The position numbers and the translations under genes were made by a program. Below are positions 35,113-43,785 of a stretch of DNA of 64,000 nucleotides, piece by piece (within the stretch, counting starts at the first letter, position 1; every line of letters starts with the position of its first letter). The stretch spans positions 339,767-403,766 of the forward strand of contig NZ_JARFVC010000001.1 in NCBI RefSeq assembly GCF_029193815.1. Direction: 5' to 3'. A model generated the notes under the pieces. That model had not been told where the DNA came from, made no database searches, and was given only the letters and a program-made list of their open reading frames with translations. The DNA is from Cytobacillus sp. S13-E01. GTDB lineage: Bacteria; Bacillota; Bacilli; Bacillales; Bacillaceae_L.

Positions 35113-36062
35113 TAATTTACCGCTCCTGCTTCTACTGGAACAGCAACTGTTGATAGAACCTCATTAATTAATTGACGATTCGTCTTTTTAAGAGAGCCTT
35201 CCATCGTTAATACAAGACGATGAGCGATAACATATGGTGCCATATATTTAATATCTTCGGGAGTTACAAACGTTCGACCTTCAATATAAGCTTTTCCTTG
35301 TGCACCTCTCATTAGTGCAAGTGTGCCACGCGGACTTACCCCTACCTCAATATCTGTATGTTTTCTAGTAGCATGAACAATTCGTAATAAATAATCTTCA
35401 ACGTCATCCGAAAGCTTTACAGCCTGAACTGCTCTTTGCATTTTTTCAATTTCTTCTTTAGAAAACACTTCTAGTAGCTCATCAATTGGGTTATGTTGTC
35501 TATATGCTTTCATAATTTGTTTTTCTTCAGCAAAACTTGGATAGCCAAGGTCAATTTGAACGAAGAATCGGTCCATCTGTGCTTCTGGTAATGAGAAGGT
35601 TCCTTGCTGTGATTCAATTGGATTTTGTGTAGCAATAACGACAAATGGAGATGGTAGCTTTAATGTTTCACCATCAATGGTCACTTGGCGCTCTTCCATG
35701 ACCTCTAATAAACTAGATTGCGTTCTTGGTGTAGCACGGTTAATTTCATCTGCTAGTAATATATTCGTCATTACCGGTCCTGGACGAAGCTGAAATTCTT
35801 GTTCTTTCGGATTAAAAAATTGGATACCTGTCACATCACTTGGCAGTACGTCTGGTGTAAACTGAATTCGTTTGAATGTACCACTAATTGTCTTTGAAAA
35901 ACTTTTAGCAAGCATAGTTTTCCCAGTACCTGGTACACTTTCTAGTAATATATGACCTTTATTTAAAAGCGCAACTAATAATAGTTCCACAACATCATCT
36001 TTACCGATGATCACTTTACCAATGCTTTCTTTCAATAATCCTACATTTTCTCTAATATCCAT
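35112..36062 (-). CDS. MoxR family AAA+ ATPase (YeaC-like)
   Basis: 316 aa ATPase. Walker A ESVPGTGKTMLAKS is near residues 35-48, Walker B ILLADEINRATPRTQSSLLE, sensor I VVIATQNPIESQQGTFSLPE, and sensor II region GVSPRGTLALMRGAQGKA. Start ATG 36062 has GGAGG five bases upstream; an upstream in-frame TTG is part of that site. First gene of the MoxR-DUF58-DUF4129 operon. Such ATPases often help insert cofactors or remodel surface complexes; the client here is unknown. Confidence 0.92.
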   Translation of the reverse strand: MDIRENVGLLKESIGKVIIGKDDVVELLLVALLNKGHILLESVPGTGKTMLAKSFSKTISGTFKRIQFTPDVLPSDVTGIQFFNPKEQEFQLRPGPVMTNILLADEINRATPRTQSSLLEVMEERQVTIDGETLKLPSPFVVIATQNPIESQQGTFSLPEAQMDRFFVQIDLGYPSFAEEKQIMKAYRQHNPIDELLEVFSKEEIEKMQRAVQAVKLSDDVEDYLLRIVHATRKHTDIEVGVSPRGTLALMRGAQGKAYIEGRTFVTPEDIKYMAPYVIAHRLVLTMEGSLKKTNRQLINEVLSTVAVPVEAGAVN

Positions 36063-36320
36063 GATTTCCTCCAATAAAATAATGAAATTTTACTAATTAT
36101 ATCAATTTTCCTAAAATTTGAGCTATTAGTCAACTATCTTTGTAAATTATAGTTTCATTATTAGAATCTTGGCTTACCTTTTCTCCATTAGTTATACTCC
36201 TAGTCTATTTATTAATCTTATATTCATGGTAAAGTCCCCTTTACGAAAAAAGATATCTTTCAACTAAATTAACCAAAAACTCACTATATTTACCAATTTT
36301 TTATCCTAATCTACTTAACG

Positions 36321-36346
36321 AAAAAAAGAGCCAATTCGACTCTTTT
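36321..36346 (-). terminator. Terminator of the M20 hydrolase gene
   Basis: Minus strand AAGAGTC, GAATT loop, GGCTCTT and TTTTT, about ten bases after the stop codon at 36356. Confidence 0.75.
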
Positions 36347-36355
36347 ATCTGACCG

Positions 36356-37657
36356 TTATACCTCTGAAACTAAGTTTTCCAAGCAGTGTTTTAAAAGATG
36401 AACCGAATGTACACAATCATCCAGAGATGTCCATTCCCTTGGATTGTGGCTAATCCCGTTTTCACTTCGGACAAATAACATTGCAACTGGAATTTTTTCT
36501 CCTAACACCATGGCATCATGTCCGGCTCCGCTTGGTAAGTATTGTTGTTTAATATTATGTGCTTCAAAAGCTTTTGAAAGTATTTCCTGCATTTTATCTT
36601 GAATGGGTACTGGTTTTACTCTTGTCGTCTCTTGCCATTTAAAACCAACGTTATGTGATCTGGCAATCATTTTCGCTTCATCTAAAATAACCTCTACGAG
36701 TTTGTCTCGTGTCGACTCATAGATATCTCGTATATCAACGTATAGTTGTACCTCTCCAGGTATAACGTTTACACCATTCGGCTTTACAGACATTTTTCCA
36801 ACTGTAGCAACAGCCGTTTCACTAACCACTCTTGGAAGAGTATGAATTTTATGTATAAACCCGCTTGCTGCAACAAGTGCATCTTTTCGATCGTTCATTG
36901 GAGTATTTCCAGCATGTCCTGCCTCACCAGTAAAGGTAATTTCTAACCAACAGGGTCCAGCAATTCCAGTTACGATTCCACAAGGAATATTTGCTTTTTC
37001 AAGACGTTTTCCTTGTTCAATATGAACTTCTACATAGGCCGCAATTTCATCTAGATCCCTACCAGCTTTTTCGTACGAATCCAAGGAAAGGCCATCTTCT
37101 TCAAGAACTTGTTGAAATGTCATGCCATCACTATCTTTTAGTAACAGCTTTTTATCTAACTCAAATGCTCCCATCATCGCTTCACTACCTGTTAAACCTC
37201 CATTAAACCTGGCACCTTCCTCATCTGTGAAGATCACAACCTCAAATGGTCTAACTGGATTATAGCCAAGCTCCTTCCAAGCTTCGACTACCTCTAACGC
37301 TGCAAGTACACCTAATGTACCATCAAAATGCCCACCATTAGGCACAGTATCTACATGTGATCCAGAAAGTATTGCTGGAAGATCATTATTTAGACCCTCA
37401 AATCGTGCAAATACATTTCCTGCACCATCTTCTCGAACCTGTAATCCAGCATCCCTCATCCATTTTTTCACAAGCTCCTTTGCCTGTCGTTCTTCTTTTG
37501 AAAAGCCTACTCGATTAGATCCACCTGATTCTGATAAGCCAAGTTTTGATAGTTCACCTAATCGCTGCGCTAAACGGGTCCCATTAATCCCCCCATGGTC
37601 TAATGACCTATCATATTCTCTTACTAATTTCTTTGTTAGATTGAATTCTTGTTTCAT
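36356..37657 (-). CDS. M20 family Zn-dependent hydrolase (N-carbamoyl-amino acid/allantoate amidohydrolase type)
   Basis: 433 aa. Zinc-binding and catalytic motifs: GSHVDTVPNGGHFDGTLGV, FTDEEGARFNGGLTGSEAM, the His in YVEVHIEQGKRLE, dimer-domain TGEAGHAGNTPMNDRKDAL, and the C-terminal LPSGAGHDAMVL and ENGISHNPREWTS. These identify the hydantoinase/carbamoylase (HyuC/AllC) branch rather than aminoacylases. ATG 37657 is preceded by GGGGGAT/AGG. It is monocistronic, with no purine or hydantoin genes nearby, so the natural ureido substrate is open. Confidence 0.9.
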   Translation of the reverse strand: MKQEFNLTKKLVREYDRSLDHGGINGTRLAQRLGELSKLGLSESGGSNRVGFSKEERQAKELVKKWMRDAGLQVREDGAGNVFARFEGLNNDLPAILSGSHVDTVPNGGHFDGTLGVLAALEVVEAWKELGYNPVRPFEVVIFTDEEGARFNGGLTGSEAMMGAFELDKKLLLKDSDGMTFQQVLEEDGLSLDSYEKAGRDLDEIAAYVEVHIEQGKRLEKANIPCGIVTGIAGPCWLEITFTGEAGHAGNTPMNDRKDALVAASGFIHKIHTLPRVVSETAVATVGKMSVKPNGVNVIPGEVQLYVDIRDIYESTRDKLVEVILDEAKMIARSHNVGFKWQETTRVKPVPIQDKMQEILSKAFEAHNIKQQYLPSGAGHDAMVLGEKIPVAMLFVRSENGISHNPREWTSLDDCVHSVHLLKHCLENLVSEV

Positions 37658-37810
37658 TATTTCCTATCCCCCATTACTATTTTAAGTTAATACTAGTATA
37701 TAGCATTTCTTCATTCAATAGAGAATTTTCCCCTAATCGATGGGTGCTTTGTACTAAAAGGGAAGTTACATCAATCAACGGCAAATAATGAAACCAAATT
37801 CACTTTCTAA

Positions 37811-39082
37811 CTATTCCTTATTTACCGGGATTTTAATCGTAACGGTTGTGCCTTTCCCAATTTCACTATCAATTGTTAATGTCCCTTTATGTTCATGAAC
37901 AATTTTATTGCTAACTGTTAACCCAAGTCCCATGCCTTTTTCTTTTAAAGTAAAGAAAGGTTCTCCTATTTTTTCAAGTCTTTCTTTAGGAATTCCAACA
38001 CCCGTATCTTTAATAGTAAAGACAATGTAATCATCCTTTTGCTTTACTTTCAATGTTATGATCCCACCATTTGGCATAGCATCAATTGAATTTTTAAATA
38101 CATTGATGAATACTTGAATCATTTGATTTATATCACCCTTTACGCCAAGATTATCGACGTAATTTCCGACTTGAAAATCAACATTATGTAAAACAGCCTC
38201 GTGGGACGTTAGATTGACCACATATTCAACTAGTTCTTTTACCTCGAATCGTTTATGTGAGACACTTTGTGGTTTTGAAAGAACAAGAAGTTCCCCAACA
38301 ATTTGGTTAATTCTTGCTAACTCAGATAGAATAAGATCATAGCGACTAGTTGATGAGGTGTCCGTTTCTTTCATTAATTGGATAAAACCTTTTATGGATG
38401 TAAGTGGATTACGTATTTCATGCGCAATACCCGCTGCCAGTTCACCAAGCACTGACAACTTTTCCTTTCTCAGTAACATTTCTTCTGCAATCTTCAACTG
38501 GGTAACATCTCTACCGATTGTGACAAGTCCTCGTTTTTTGCCAGTATCATAAAAAAGTGGCACTTTAATGACATCGAATGTTTTTAACTCCCCACTAGGA
38601 ATATAAAAGGACTCCTCACACCTTGAAAGTTGTCCACCTTCCCATGCTTCTTGATCACTTTGAACGCAATATAAAAAAGCATCTTTAAAGAAGGGCGAAA
38701 GTTCAGCCAACTCAGCATCTGTTTTACCTTCATAATCAACTGAATTAAGATGGTATAGGTCTTTACCAAACTGATTTACCCTCATCCACCTGCCTTCCCC
38801 ATCTTTAAAGCAAACGAAATCAGGCATAGAGTTGATAAGTGATAAAAGTTCGTGTTCCTTTTCTTCTGCCCTCTTATATGCTTCATGTTTTTTTAAAATG
38901 ATGTAAATCAAAATAGTAGTTACAATAATATAAAATAGTCCTTTTCCCATCTGCAACATTTCATAAAGCCTTGTTTCATAGTCAAGACTATTAATATAAA
39001 TTTCTGATAACATAATCCATCCCAAGCTAAAAACAAAATAGAGCAATGGAATATTTTTATTAAAAAAGCCAAGTTTCTTCAT
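37811..39082 (-). CDS. PAS domain sensor histidine kinase (sporulation-kinase type)
   Basis: 423 aa. Two membrane helices lie within residues 10-65, separated by a short outside loop. A PAS domain is at about 78-195 (SLINSMPDFVCFKDGEGRWM). The H-box is ELAAGIAHEIRNPLTSIKGF near 215-235, N-box NVFKNSIDAMPNGG and G-boxes DTGVGIPKERLEKIGEPFF and GMGLGLTVSNKIV. It resembles orphan KinA-E/KinB-like kinases of Bacillus; no response regulator is nearby, which fits phosphorelay input. A SD site is weak (GTGGG). Confidence 0.9.
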   Translation of the reverse strand: MKKLGFFNKNIPLLYFVFSLGWIMLSEIYINSLDYETRLYEMLQMGKGLFYIIVTTILIYIILKKHEAYKRAEEKEHELLSLINSMPDFVCFKDGEGRWMRVNQFGKDLYHLNSVDYEGKTDAELAELSPFFKDAFLYCVQSDQEAWEGGQLSRCEESFYIPSGELKTFDVIKVPLFYDTGKKRGLVTIGRDVTQLKIAEEMLLRKEKLSVLGELAAGIAHEIRNPLTSIKGFIQLMKETDTSSTSRYDLILSELARINQIVGELLVLSKPQSVSHKRFEVKELVEYVVNLTSHEAVLHNVDFQVGNYVDNLGVKGDINQMIQVFINVFKNSIDAMPNGGIITLKVKQKDDYIVFTIKDTGVGIPKERLEKIGEPFFTLKEKGMGLGLTVSNKIVHEHKGTLTIDSEIGKGTTVTIKIPVNKE

Positions 39083-39220
39083 ATTTCACACCCACTTATC
39101 ACTCATACTGTAAATTATCATCATTATTATGTTAGCATAACCTAGGTTAACTAAAGTTACTATATCATCGAACAGATAAGTTTGTATTATCATTCTAAAA
39201 TATCCAAATATGGATTTTAA

Positions 39221-39249
39221 TTGACATTAACAAGTGAATAGTGTATTGT
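39221..39249 (+). promoter_or_regulatory. Sigma-A-type promoter of candidate RNA gene
   Basis: -35 TTGACA (39221-39226), exactly 17 bases, -10 TATTGT (39244-39249). The predicted transcript would start near 39256. Confidence 0.6.
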
Positions 39250-39255
39250 TATTAA

Positions 39256-39620
39256 ATGTTGTCTCCATATTTTCGTAACTATTATAAACTAATGATAAAA
39301 TTAACATAAATAAGATAAATTGGCTAGTCCCACCTTTAACAAAAGGTGATGGCTTTTAACAAGTACCTTCTTGGTACATGATTTGGCAATTTCCTAATTT
39401 TGAAGAATGACTTATTCACACTGGATCGGCTAAGGAGCCGTTAGGACGAAAGAGAGGTAGGGCTTTCGTTGTTTAAGATATCAAAAACACCAGGAATAAT
39501 TACCGCGGCTATGGTAATTAGGGATATAGTTACGTTAATGATTTGGACGTATTTTATAGTACGTCATACAAAATAGAGAAACTTTTTAAAAACGAATCGA
39601 TGTAATCGATTCGTTTTTTG
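39256..39620 (+). ncRNA. Candidate structured non-coding RNA
   Basis: Promoter-like element upstream and a strong terminator at the end frame about 365 bases without a translatable gene. Consecutive stems: CACCTTT/AAAGGTG (39331-39348), GTACC/GGTAC (39363-39377), CGGCT/AGCCG (39427-39440), ACGAAAG/CTTTCGT (39446-39469), TAATTACC/GGTAATTA (39497-39520), GACGTA/TACGTC (39546-39565) and the terminator (39591-39620). Six GGA triplets occur between 39423 and 39546, one in a loop (CGGCTAAGGAGCCG). I recognise no Rfam family in it: motifs of 6S, tmRNA, RNase P, SRP RNA, GEMM, T-box and ydaO were not found. Confidence 0.55.
39591..39620 (+). terminator. Strong terminator of the candidate RNA
   Basis: AAACGAATCGAT, GTA loop, ATCGATTCGTTT then TTTG. 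A perfect 12-bp stem with a T-run. Confidence 0.85.
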
Positions 39621-39721
39621 TATTTAAACAAGGCTCATGGTTTTAAAAGCTAGTAAAAAAAGCAATAAAATACTGTCACACTAAGTGGAGGAAAGAAAAA
39701 AAAGCCACTATACAACTGGTC

Positions 39722-39789
39722 GTAGATAGACAAAGACACGAAGTTATACACAACCTTACAATTTTATAAATTCCTTACCAACAAAAAAA
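39722..39789. repeat. Dispersed 60-base tail repeat, copy 2
   Basis: GTAGATAGACAAAGACACG through ACACAACCTTACAATTTTAT to AACAAAAAAAC, matching 22289-22350 with few differences. It abuts the terminator of the 66-aa gene. A shorter relative is at 49548-49590. Confidence 0.75.
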
Positions 39790-39810
39790 CGTCTACATTT
39801 TACGTAGACA
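39783..39810 (-). terminator. Terminator of the 66-aa gene
   Basis: Minus strand TGTCTAC, seven-base loop region, GTAGAC then GTTTTTTT, starting three bases after the stop codon. Confidence 0.75.
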
Positions 39811-39812
39811 TT

Positions 39813-40013
39813 TTAACTGTTGTCTGCTGTAGTTAGAAATTCGATTGCTTTAACACTTTGTTTCAAATTTGATTTAATCTTAAATACTTCGGCTTCGTTT
39901 TTTGGTAGTCGATTTGATTCATATATTAGGTTGGCTAAAGTATCAATATCTTTATAAACTGACGAAAAAGCGTAATCCAATTGATTCTCCAACCTGACCC
40001 TTTTACCTTGCAT
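39813..40013 (-). CDS. Small hypothetical helical protein
   Basis: 66 aa, MQGKRVRLENQLDYAFSSVY then KDIDTLANLIYESNRLP and KIKSNLKQSVKAIEFL. Predicted almost entirely helical from its heptad-like spacing; no signal or membrane segment. AGGTGGGGG precedes ATG 40013 and a terminator follows. Not recognised; it may form a coiled-coil or act as a small adaptor. It sits next to signalling genes (histidine kinase, diguanylate cyclase). Confidence 0.72.
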   Translation of the reverse strand: MQGKRVRLENQLDYAFSSVYKDIDTLANLIYESNRLPKNEAEVFKIKSNLKQSVKAIEFLTTADNS

Positions 40014-40172
40014 TTTTCTCCCCCACCTTTCTCTTATAGTTAATTAGACGCATAACCATATGAAAAGGTTTCATATTTTGGAAAAAAAGAATAGATCTTT
40101 TGTAGCAGATTCTTTTTTCTGCACCATTTTTTAAAAGCAAACAAACCCTATTTTCTTAATTGGGATTTTGTT

Positions 40173-41693
40173 TTATGCTGTTATTACGTTTTCAATGTAT
40201 TCGACTACACGATTTTTACCTAGTCTTTTTGCATGATAAAGGGCCTTATCTGCATAGTCTACAACATCATTAGGATCCGCCTCCACTGGAATTTGATCTG
40301 TTGACACTACACCTACGCTAACTGTTACTACGTTTGAAATAGTTGATGTAATATGTGGTATACTTTGTTTTTTAACGCCTATTACGATTTCCTTTCCAAG
40401 CTGGAAAGCTTCCGCAATTGAGGCATTTGGAAATAATACAATAAATTCTTCTCCCCCATACCTAAACAATTCAGCATTATTCCGTTTTACAATTCGGTCT
40501 ACCGTACTTGCTACTGCTTTCAAACAAGAATCACCAGATACATGACCATATGTATCATTAAATTCTTTGAAGCAGTCAATATCAAACATTAAAACAGATA
40601 ATGGGTTATTTTCGTGATTTTTCTTATTCCACTTTACCATCAATGTTTTATCAAATTTACGTCTATTCCCTACTTCAGTTAATCCATCCATAAATGATAA
40701 ATACTCTAATTTTTCATTTGCTCTCATAAGTTCAATTTCTAATTCTTGTCGCACTGTTATGTCACGAGTAATACAAATTAGTTCGACTCTATTATCATCG
40801 GTTATAATCCTTTTCCCTGTTGATTCAAGCCATATCTCCTTATGGTCAGTACGAAAAGCTCTAAATTTAAATGTTACGATCTCATCATTCGATAGCATTT
40901 TTTGATGTGCTAGATAACAGTGGTCATGGTCTAATGGATTTATAAAGTCATACGAGTTTTTCGAATACAGTATATCTTTAGGCTTAACACCAAGTATCTT
41001 CTCAATAATCGGTGATACATAAAGAAAGGAAGAATCCGCCGATAATTTCATAATAATATCAGTTGCATTATCAGTAATAAATTGAAAATGATTTTCCGTT
41101 TCCTTTAACATTTCCGCTGCTTGTTTTCTAGCAGAAACGAATTTTGAAATAACAACAAGTGAAACAGTATCTTCGTTCTCATGTCTAATTGGATGAATCG
41201 TCGTTTCTATATCTTTTACGCCTTGAGGAAATGATACGGAAGATGTAAATTCTACCTCACCTTTTTTTTTGATAGCTTTTTTACAATTTTCTACTAGTAT
41301 TCCTCCAAATATTTCACTAGCATTTGTCCCAATTACTTTCTGTTTTGGAATTCCTGTAACTCGTAAAAATCTCCGATTAACAGACGAGATCATCATATTA
41401 TGCCCTTTGACCTCTACTAAATAGACGAGATCAAGAACAGAATCGAACATACTAGTCACTGAATTTTCTTCTTCTCTTTTCCTTAGATACTCGTTTTCAC
41501 CTTCTAGCTTTAAAACCCTTAATCTGCTTTTATCAAGCAAGTAAGCAATATACAAGGTAATCATAATAAAAACAAGCATAATAGTTAATACCACAGTATG
41601 ATACTCACTGCTAACATATGATATAGAAAAGTAAAATACTATCCCAATGATTAATGCTAAAAAAGGAAAAACGATAGCTGCTTTAAGTCTCAT
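40173..41693 (-). CDS. Membrane PAS-PAS-GGDEF diguanylate cyclase
   Basis: 506 aa. Two N-terminal membrane helices (about 5-55), a first PAS-like domain (about 80-190), a second PAS domain with PAC motif (EMLKETENHFQFITDNATDI to VELICITRDITVRQ), then the GGDEF domain from FMDGLTEVGNRRKFD. Active-site RYGGEEFIVLFPN is intact, so it should make cyclic di-GMP. The inhibitory RxxD site is not present five residues before it (RNNA). AAGGAG precedes ATG 41693. Confidence 0.92.
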   Translation of the reverse strand: MRLKAAIVFPFLALIIGIVFYFSISYVSSEYHTVVLTIMLVFIMITLYIAYLLDKSRLRVLKLEGENEYLRKREEENSVTSMFDSVLDLVYLVEVKGHNMMISSVNRRFLRVTGIPKQKVIGTNASEIFGGILVENCKKAIKKKGEVEFTSSVSFPQGVKDIETTIHPIRHENEDTVSLVVISKFVSARKQAAEMLKETENHFQFITDNATDIIMKLSADSSFLYVSPIIEKILGVKPKDILYSKNSYDFINPLDHDHCYLAHQKMLSNDEIVTFKFRAFRTDHKEIWLESTGKRIITDDNRVELICITRDITVRQELEIELMRANEKLEYLSFMDGLTEVGNRRKFDKTLMVKWNKKNHENNPLSVLMFDIDCFKEFNDTYGHVSGDSCLKAVASTVDRIVKRNNAELFRYGGEEFIVLFPNASIAEAFQLGKEIVIGVKKQSIPHITSTISNVVTVSVGVVSTDQIPVEADPNDVVDYADKALYHAKRLGKNRVVEYIENVITA

Positions 41694-42114
41694 TGATTTC
41701 TCCTTCTAAATAAACTTCTAAATATTTTATCAATACGCAATAAGAAGTACGACAAGAGTCTAATAAGAATTGATATTTTAAGCTGATAAAATCAATTTTA
41801 CAATAATTTGAACAACTTATCGGGATTTTCTATGTATAATTCTAAAAAAACATTTCGATTATTTTCGACAAGGCGCTATATCGCCTTTTGCGTGTCCGTT
41901 GTCGTTCATAGTAAATTGATAGTCTCATCATCATTATAAGGTACCTTGTTGGTTTTTGTTATCGCTTGTTTTAAAAGGCATATCTGACCGTATATCATCC
42001 TATAAACCTGGCAATAATGGGTTTATAAAGTGAACTTTCAATCCGTAGGGGTTGTCTTCATCCCCACTGATTATTAGTTGCACTTATAACGGAGGATAAA
42101 GGTGGTGCTGGAAT
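41694..42114 (+). promoter_or_regulatory. Divergent intergenic region with structured leader of the 101-aa gene
   Basis: TATAAT at 41835-41840 may be the -10 of a plus-strand promoter. Downstream are AAGGCG/CGCCTT inside CGACAA/TTGTCG (41868-41908), TATAAACC/GGGTTTATA (42003-42029) and GGGG/CCCC (42049-42066). A TAGTTGCACTTATA block identical to part of the gene-end repeat occurs at 42075, and then GGAGG. No known riboswitch motif recognised. Confidence 0.4.
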
Positions 42115-42420
42115 GTGTTGCTTATAAATCTATCATTAAAAGTGCAATCCTCTACATTAGAGGATAGAATACTGAAACTAGAATTTACAAATGCTAGTGA
42201 ACCTGACTATTGCCGTGATTTTAGGATACTCGCAAAATATGATACCAATTCAGAGAGATGGGCGTGTGATCAGTTTTGCGTATATAACAAAAGGGAAGAC
42301 AGATTTGAGGATGTACTATCTATGTTTACAGATGAATATACAAATTGGATAATAGCACAAATCATAACACGTGAATCCAACCAGTTAACTCTTAGCGAAA
42401 GCACTGCAGAGGCGATGTGA
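42115..42420 (+). CDS. Hypothetical protein, 101 aa
   Basis: Starts with GTG 42115 (or TTG 42118), giving LLINLSLKVQSSTLEDRILK, then EPDYCRDFRILAKYDTNSER and DEYTNWIIAQIITRES. Acidic, soluble, two Cys and several Trp. The initiation region is unusual: GGAGG lies ahead of an alternative out-of-frame GTG (42102) that encodes a 21-residue peptide overlapping this start. Family not recognised. Ends in a terminator at 42485. Confidence 0.6.
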   Translation: MLLINLSLKVQSSTLEDRILKLEFTNASEPDYCRDFRILAKYDTNSERWACDQFCVYNKREDRFEDVLSMFTDEYTNWIIAQIITRESNQLTLSESTAEAM

Positions 42421-42484
42421 AGGGGAACCGTAGCGGTATATAGTAAGTAAAAAGTTTCAATCGGTATAAGGCAAATAAAGCGTC

Positions 42485-42514
42485 GTTAGGTATATTCCTA
42501 ACAACACTTTTTTT
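42485..42514 (+). terminator. Terminator hairpin between convergent genes
   Basis: GTTAGG, six-base loop, CCTAAC, then AACACTTTTTTT. Also lies just beyond the DNA ligase stop on the other strand. Confidence 0.6.
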
Positions 42515-42534
42515 CTGTTTAATTCTTAAATCTT

Positions 42535-43485
42535 TTATTCTACACGGTCTTGCTCTTGTGTTAATGTACATTCATGAATTGGTACATCTACAAAAGCTTG
42601 AATGCTTGGCTGCCTTAAACTTCCATTGTTAGTCCATTCTGCAAACATTATTTTTGTTGTGATTTTTGGTTCAACCCAATATGTATCGGCCTGATTAGAT
42701 AAATTGGTAAACGGTGATTGGACTACCTCTAATTTGCGCAAGAGGGTAGTTAAGTCCTTCCAATCTTGATTTGATAACTTTCCTGTTCCCGTGTGACCGA
42801 TGTAAGTGAATTTATCATCGTCAAAAACACCCAATAGAACTGCATTTACAACACCGTTCCTTAATGTAAAACCACCAATAACAGCAAAAATATCGCGGTA
42901 GTTTTTCACTTTAAGCCAATAGTCCTTTTTTGAGCCTAGAATATATGGAGAATTTGTTTGCTTCATTACAATTCCTTCCATGCCATAATCTTTAATGGCA
43001 TCAAACAAAGCCTGCCCATCCTCTATACTAGGCACTAACTGTATTGTTTCATTAGGTGTAATGATTTCAGATAATATTTTCATACGCTCATTCCAAGGTT
43101 TATTATTTATCCATTCACCATTATATAATAATATGTCAAACACCATATAAGTTATCGGCGTTTCTGATTGGGCATCAGCTAAACGATCAAGTCTTCGGAT
43201 TCCATCACGTTTCATTACCTTTTGGAAGGATGGTGTTCCTCCGTCATCTAATGCAATAACTTCTCCATCTAAAATGACGGATTCTGCATTACAGTAAGTT
43301 GAGATAGCAGTAATTTCAGGAAAATGTTTCGTTCTTTCGTTTAACTTACGATTAAATAAACGTACCTCCTGACCATCAAAGTAGGTAATAATCCGAACGC
43401 CATCCCATTTAATTTGTGCGATCCAGCCTTCTCCCTTTGGTACTTCATTACTTCGCTTTGGCTCCATTGGAACAATTGGCTTCAT
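42535..43485 (-). CDS. ATP-dependent DNA ligase (stand-alone catalytic core)
   Basis: 316 aa. Nucleotidyl-transfer Lys26 is in motif I IQIKWDGVRI. Motif III is SVILDGEVIALDDG, motif IV EGIVMKQ and motif V YWLKVKNYRD, followed by an OB-fold (FTLRNGVVNAVLLGVF). It has only the adenylation and OB domains, like the ligase domain of LigD, without nuclease or polymerase modules. No Ku gene is visible in the window. GAGGTG precedes ATG 43485. Probably repair-related, possibly spore or NHEJ associated. Confidence 0.9.
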   Translation of the reverse strand: MKPIVPMEPKRSNEVPKGEGWIAQIKWDGVRIITYFDGQEVRLFNRKLNERTKHFPEITAISTYCNAESVILDGEVIALDDGGTPSFQKVMKRDGIRRLDRLADAQSETPITYMVFDILLYNGEWINNKPWNERMKILSEIITPNETIQLVPSIEDGQALFDAIKDYGMEGIVMKQTNSPYILGSKKDYWLKVKNYRDIFAVIGGFTLRNGVVNAVLLGVFDDDKFTYIGHTGTGKLSNQDWKDLTTLLRKLEVVQSPFTNLSNQADTYWVEPKITTKIMFAEWTNNGSLRQPSIQAFVDVPIHECTLTQEQDRVE

Positions 43486-43692
43486 TATTAATTCACCTCA
43501 TTGTGATAGTCGATTTACTTAGTTTATACTTCAATGACAAATTATATAAAAGGAAAGCCAATTCTCCCTAGAAATCCTTATACCAACATATCGATCATAT
43601 TCAAATAATTTAAAAGATGTTTCATTACATAAGGTACCCTTGTTAGTGAAAGTATACAAAATGAGCATCCTAAAACAAGGAGAGTGATAAAA

Positions 43693-43785
43693 ATGAAAAT
43701 GAAAGAAGTGATCCTACATAGTGAGTCATATCATTCCTGTAAAACTATCAACTATTCATTTTCCATAATTTTCGATTTGATGTAG
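43693..43785 (+). CDS. Possible 30-residue peptide overlapping the glpP 3' end
   Basis: ATG 43693 follows AAGGAGAG by eight bases and reads MKMKEVILHSESYHSCKTIN, then ten more residues to TAG. The 3' half is antisense to the end of glpP. A strong ribosome binding site is the only support; it could be the start of a truncated gene. Confidence 0.25.
   Translation: MKMKEVILHSESYHSCKTINYSFSIIFDLM

Larger units (their letters stand above)
39083..39812. other. 730-base protein-free stretch with a candidate RNA gene
   Basis: Contains the upstream region of the kinase gene, a plus-strand promoter-like TTGACA/TATTGT, a run of seven hairpins ending in a terminator (39331-39620), a free-standing copy of the 60-base tail repeat (39722-39789) and the terminator of the 66-aa gene. 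No open frame with a ribosome binding site was found. Confidence 0.7.

Noticed and set aside
39256..39620. Known riboswitch (cyclic di-GMP, T-box, ydaO) or 6S/tmRNA/RNase P RNA
   Set aside because: None of the conserved cores of these families could be found, and no gene follows the terminator on the same strand.
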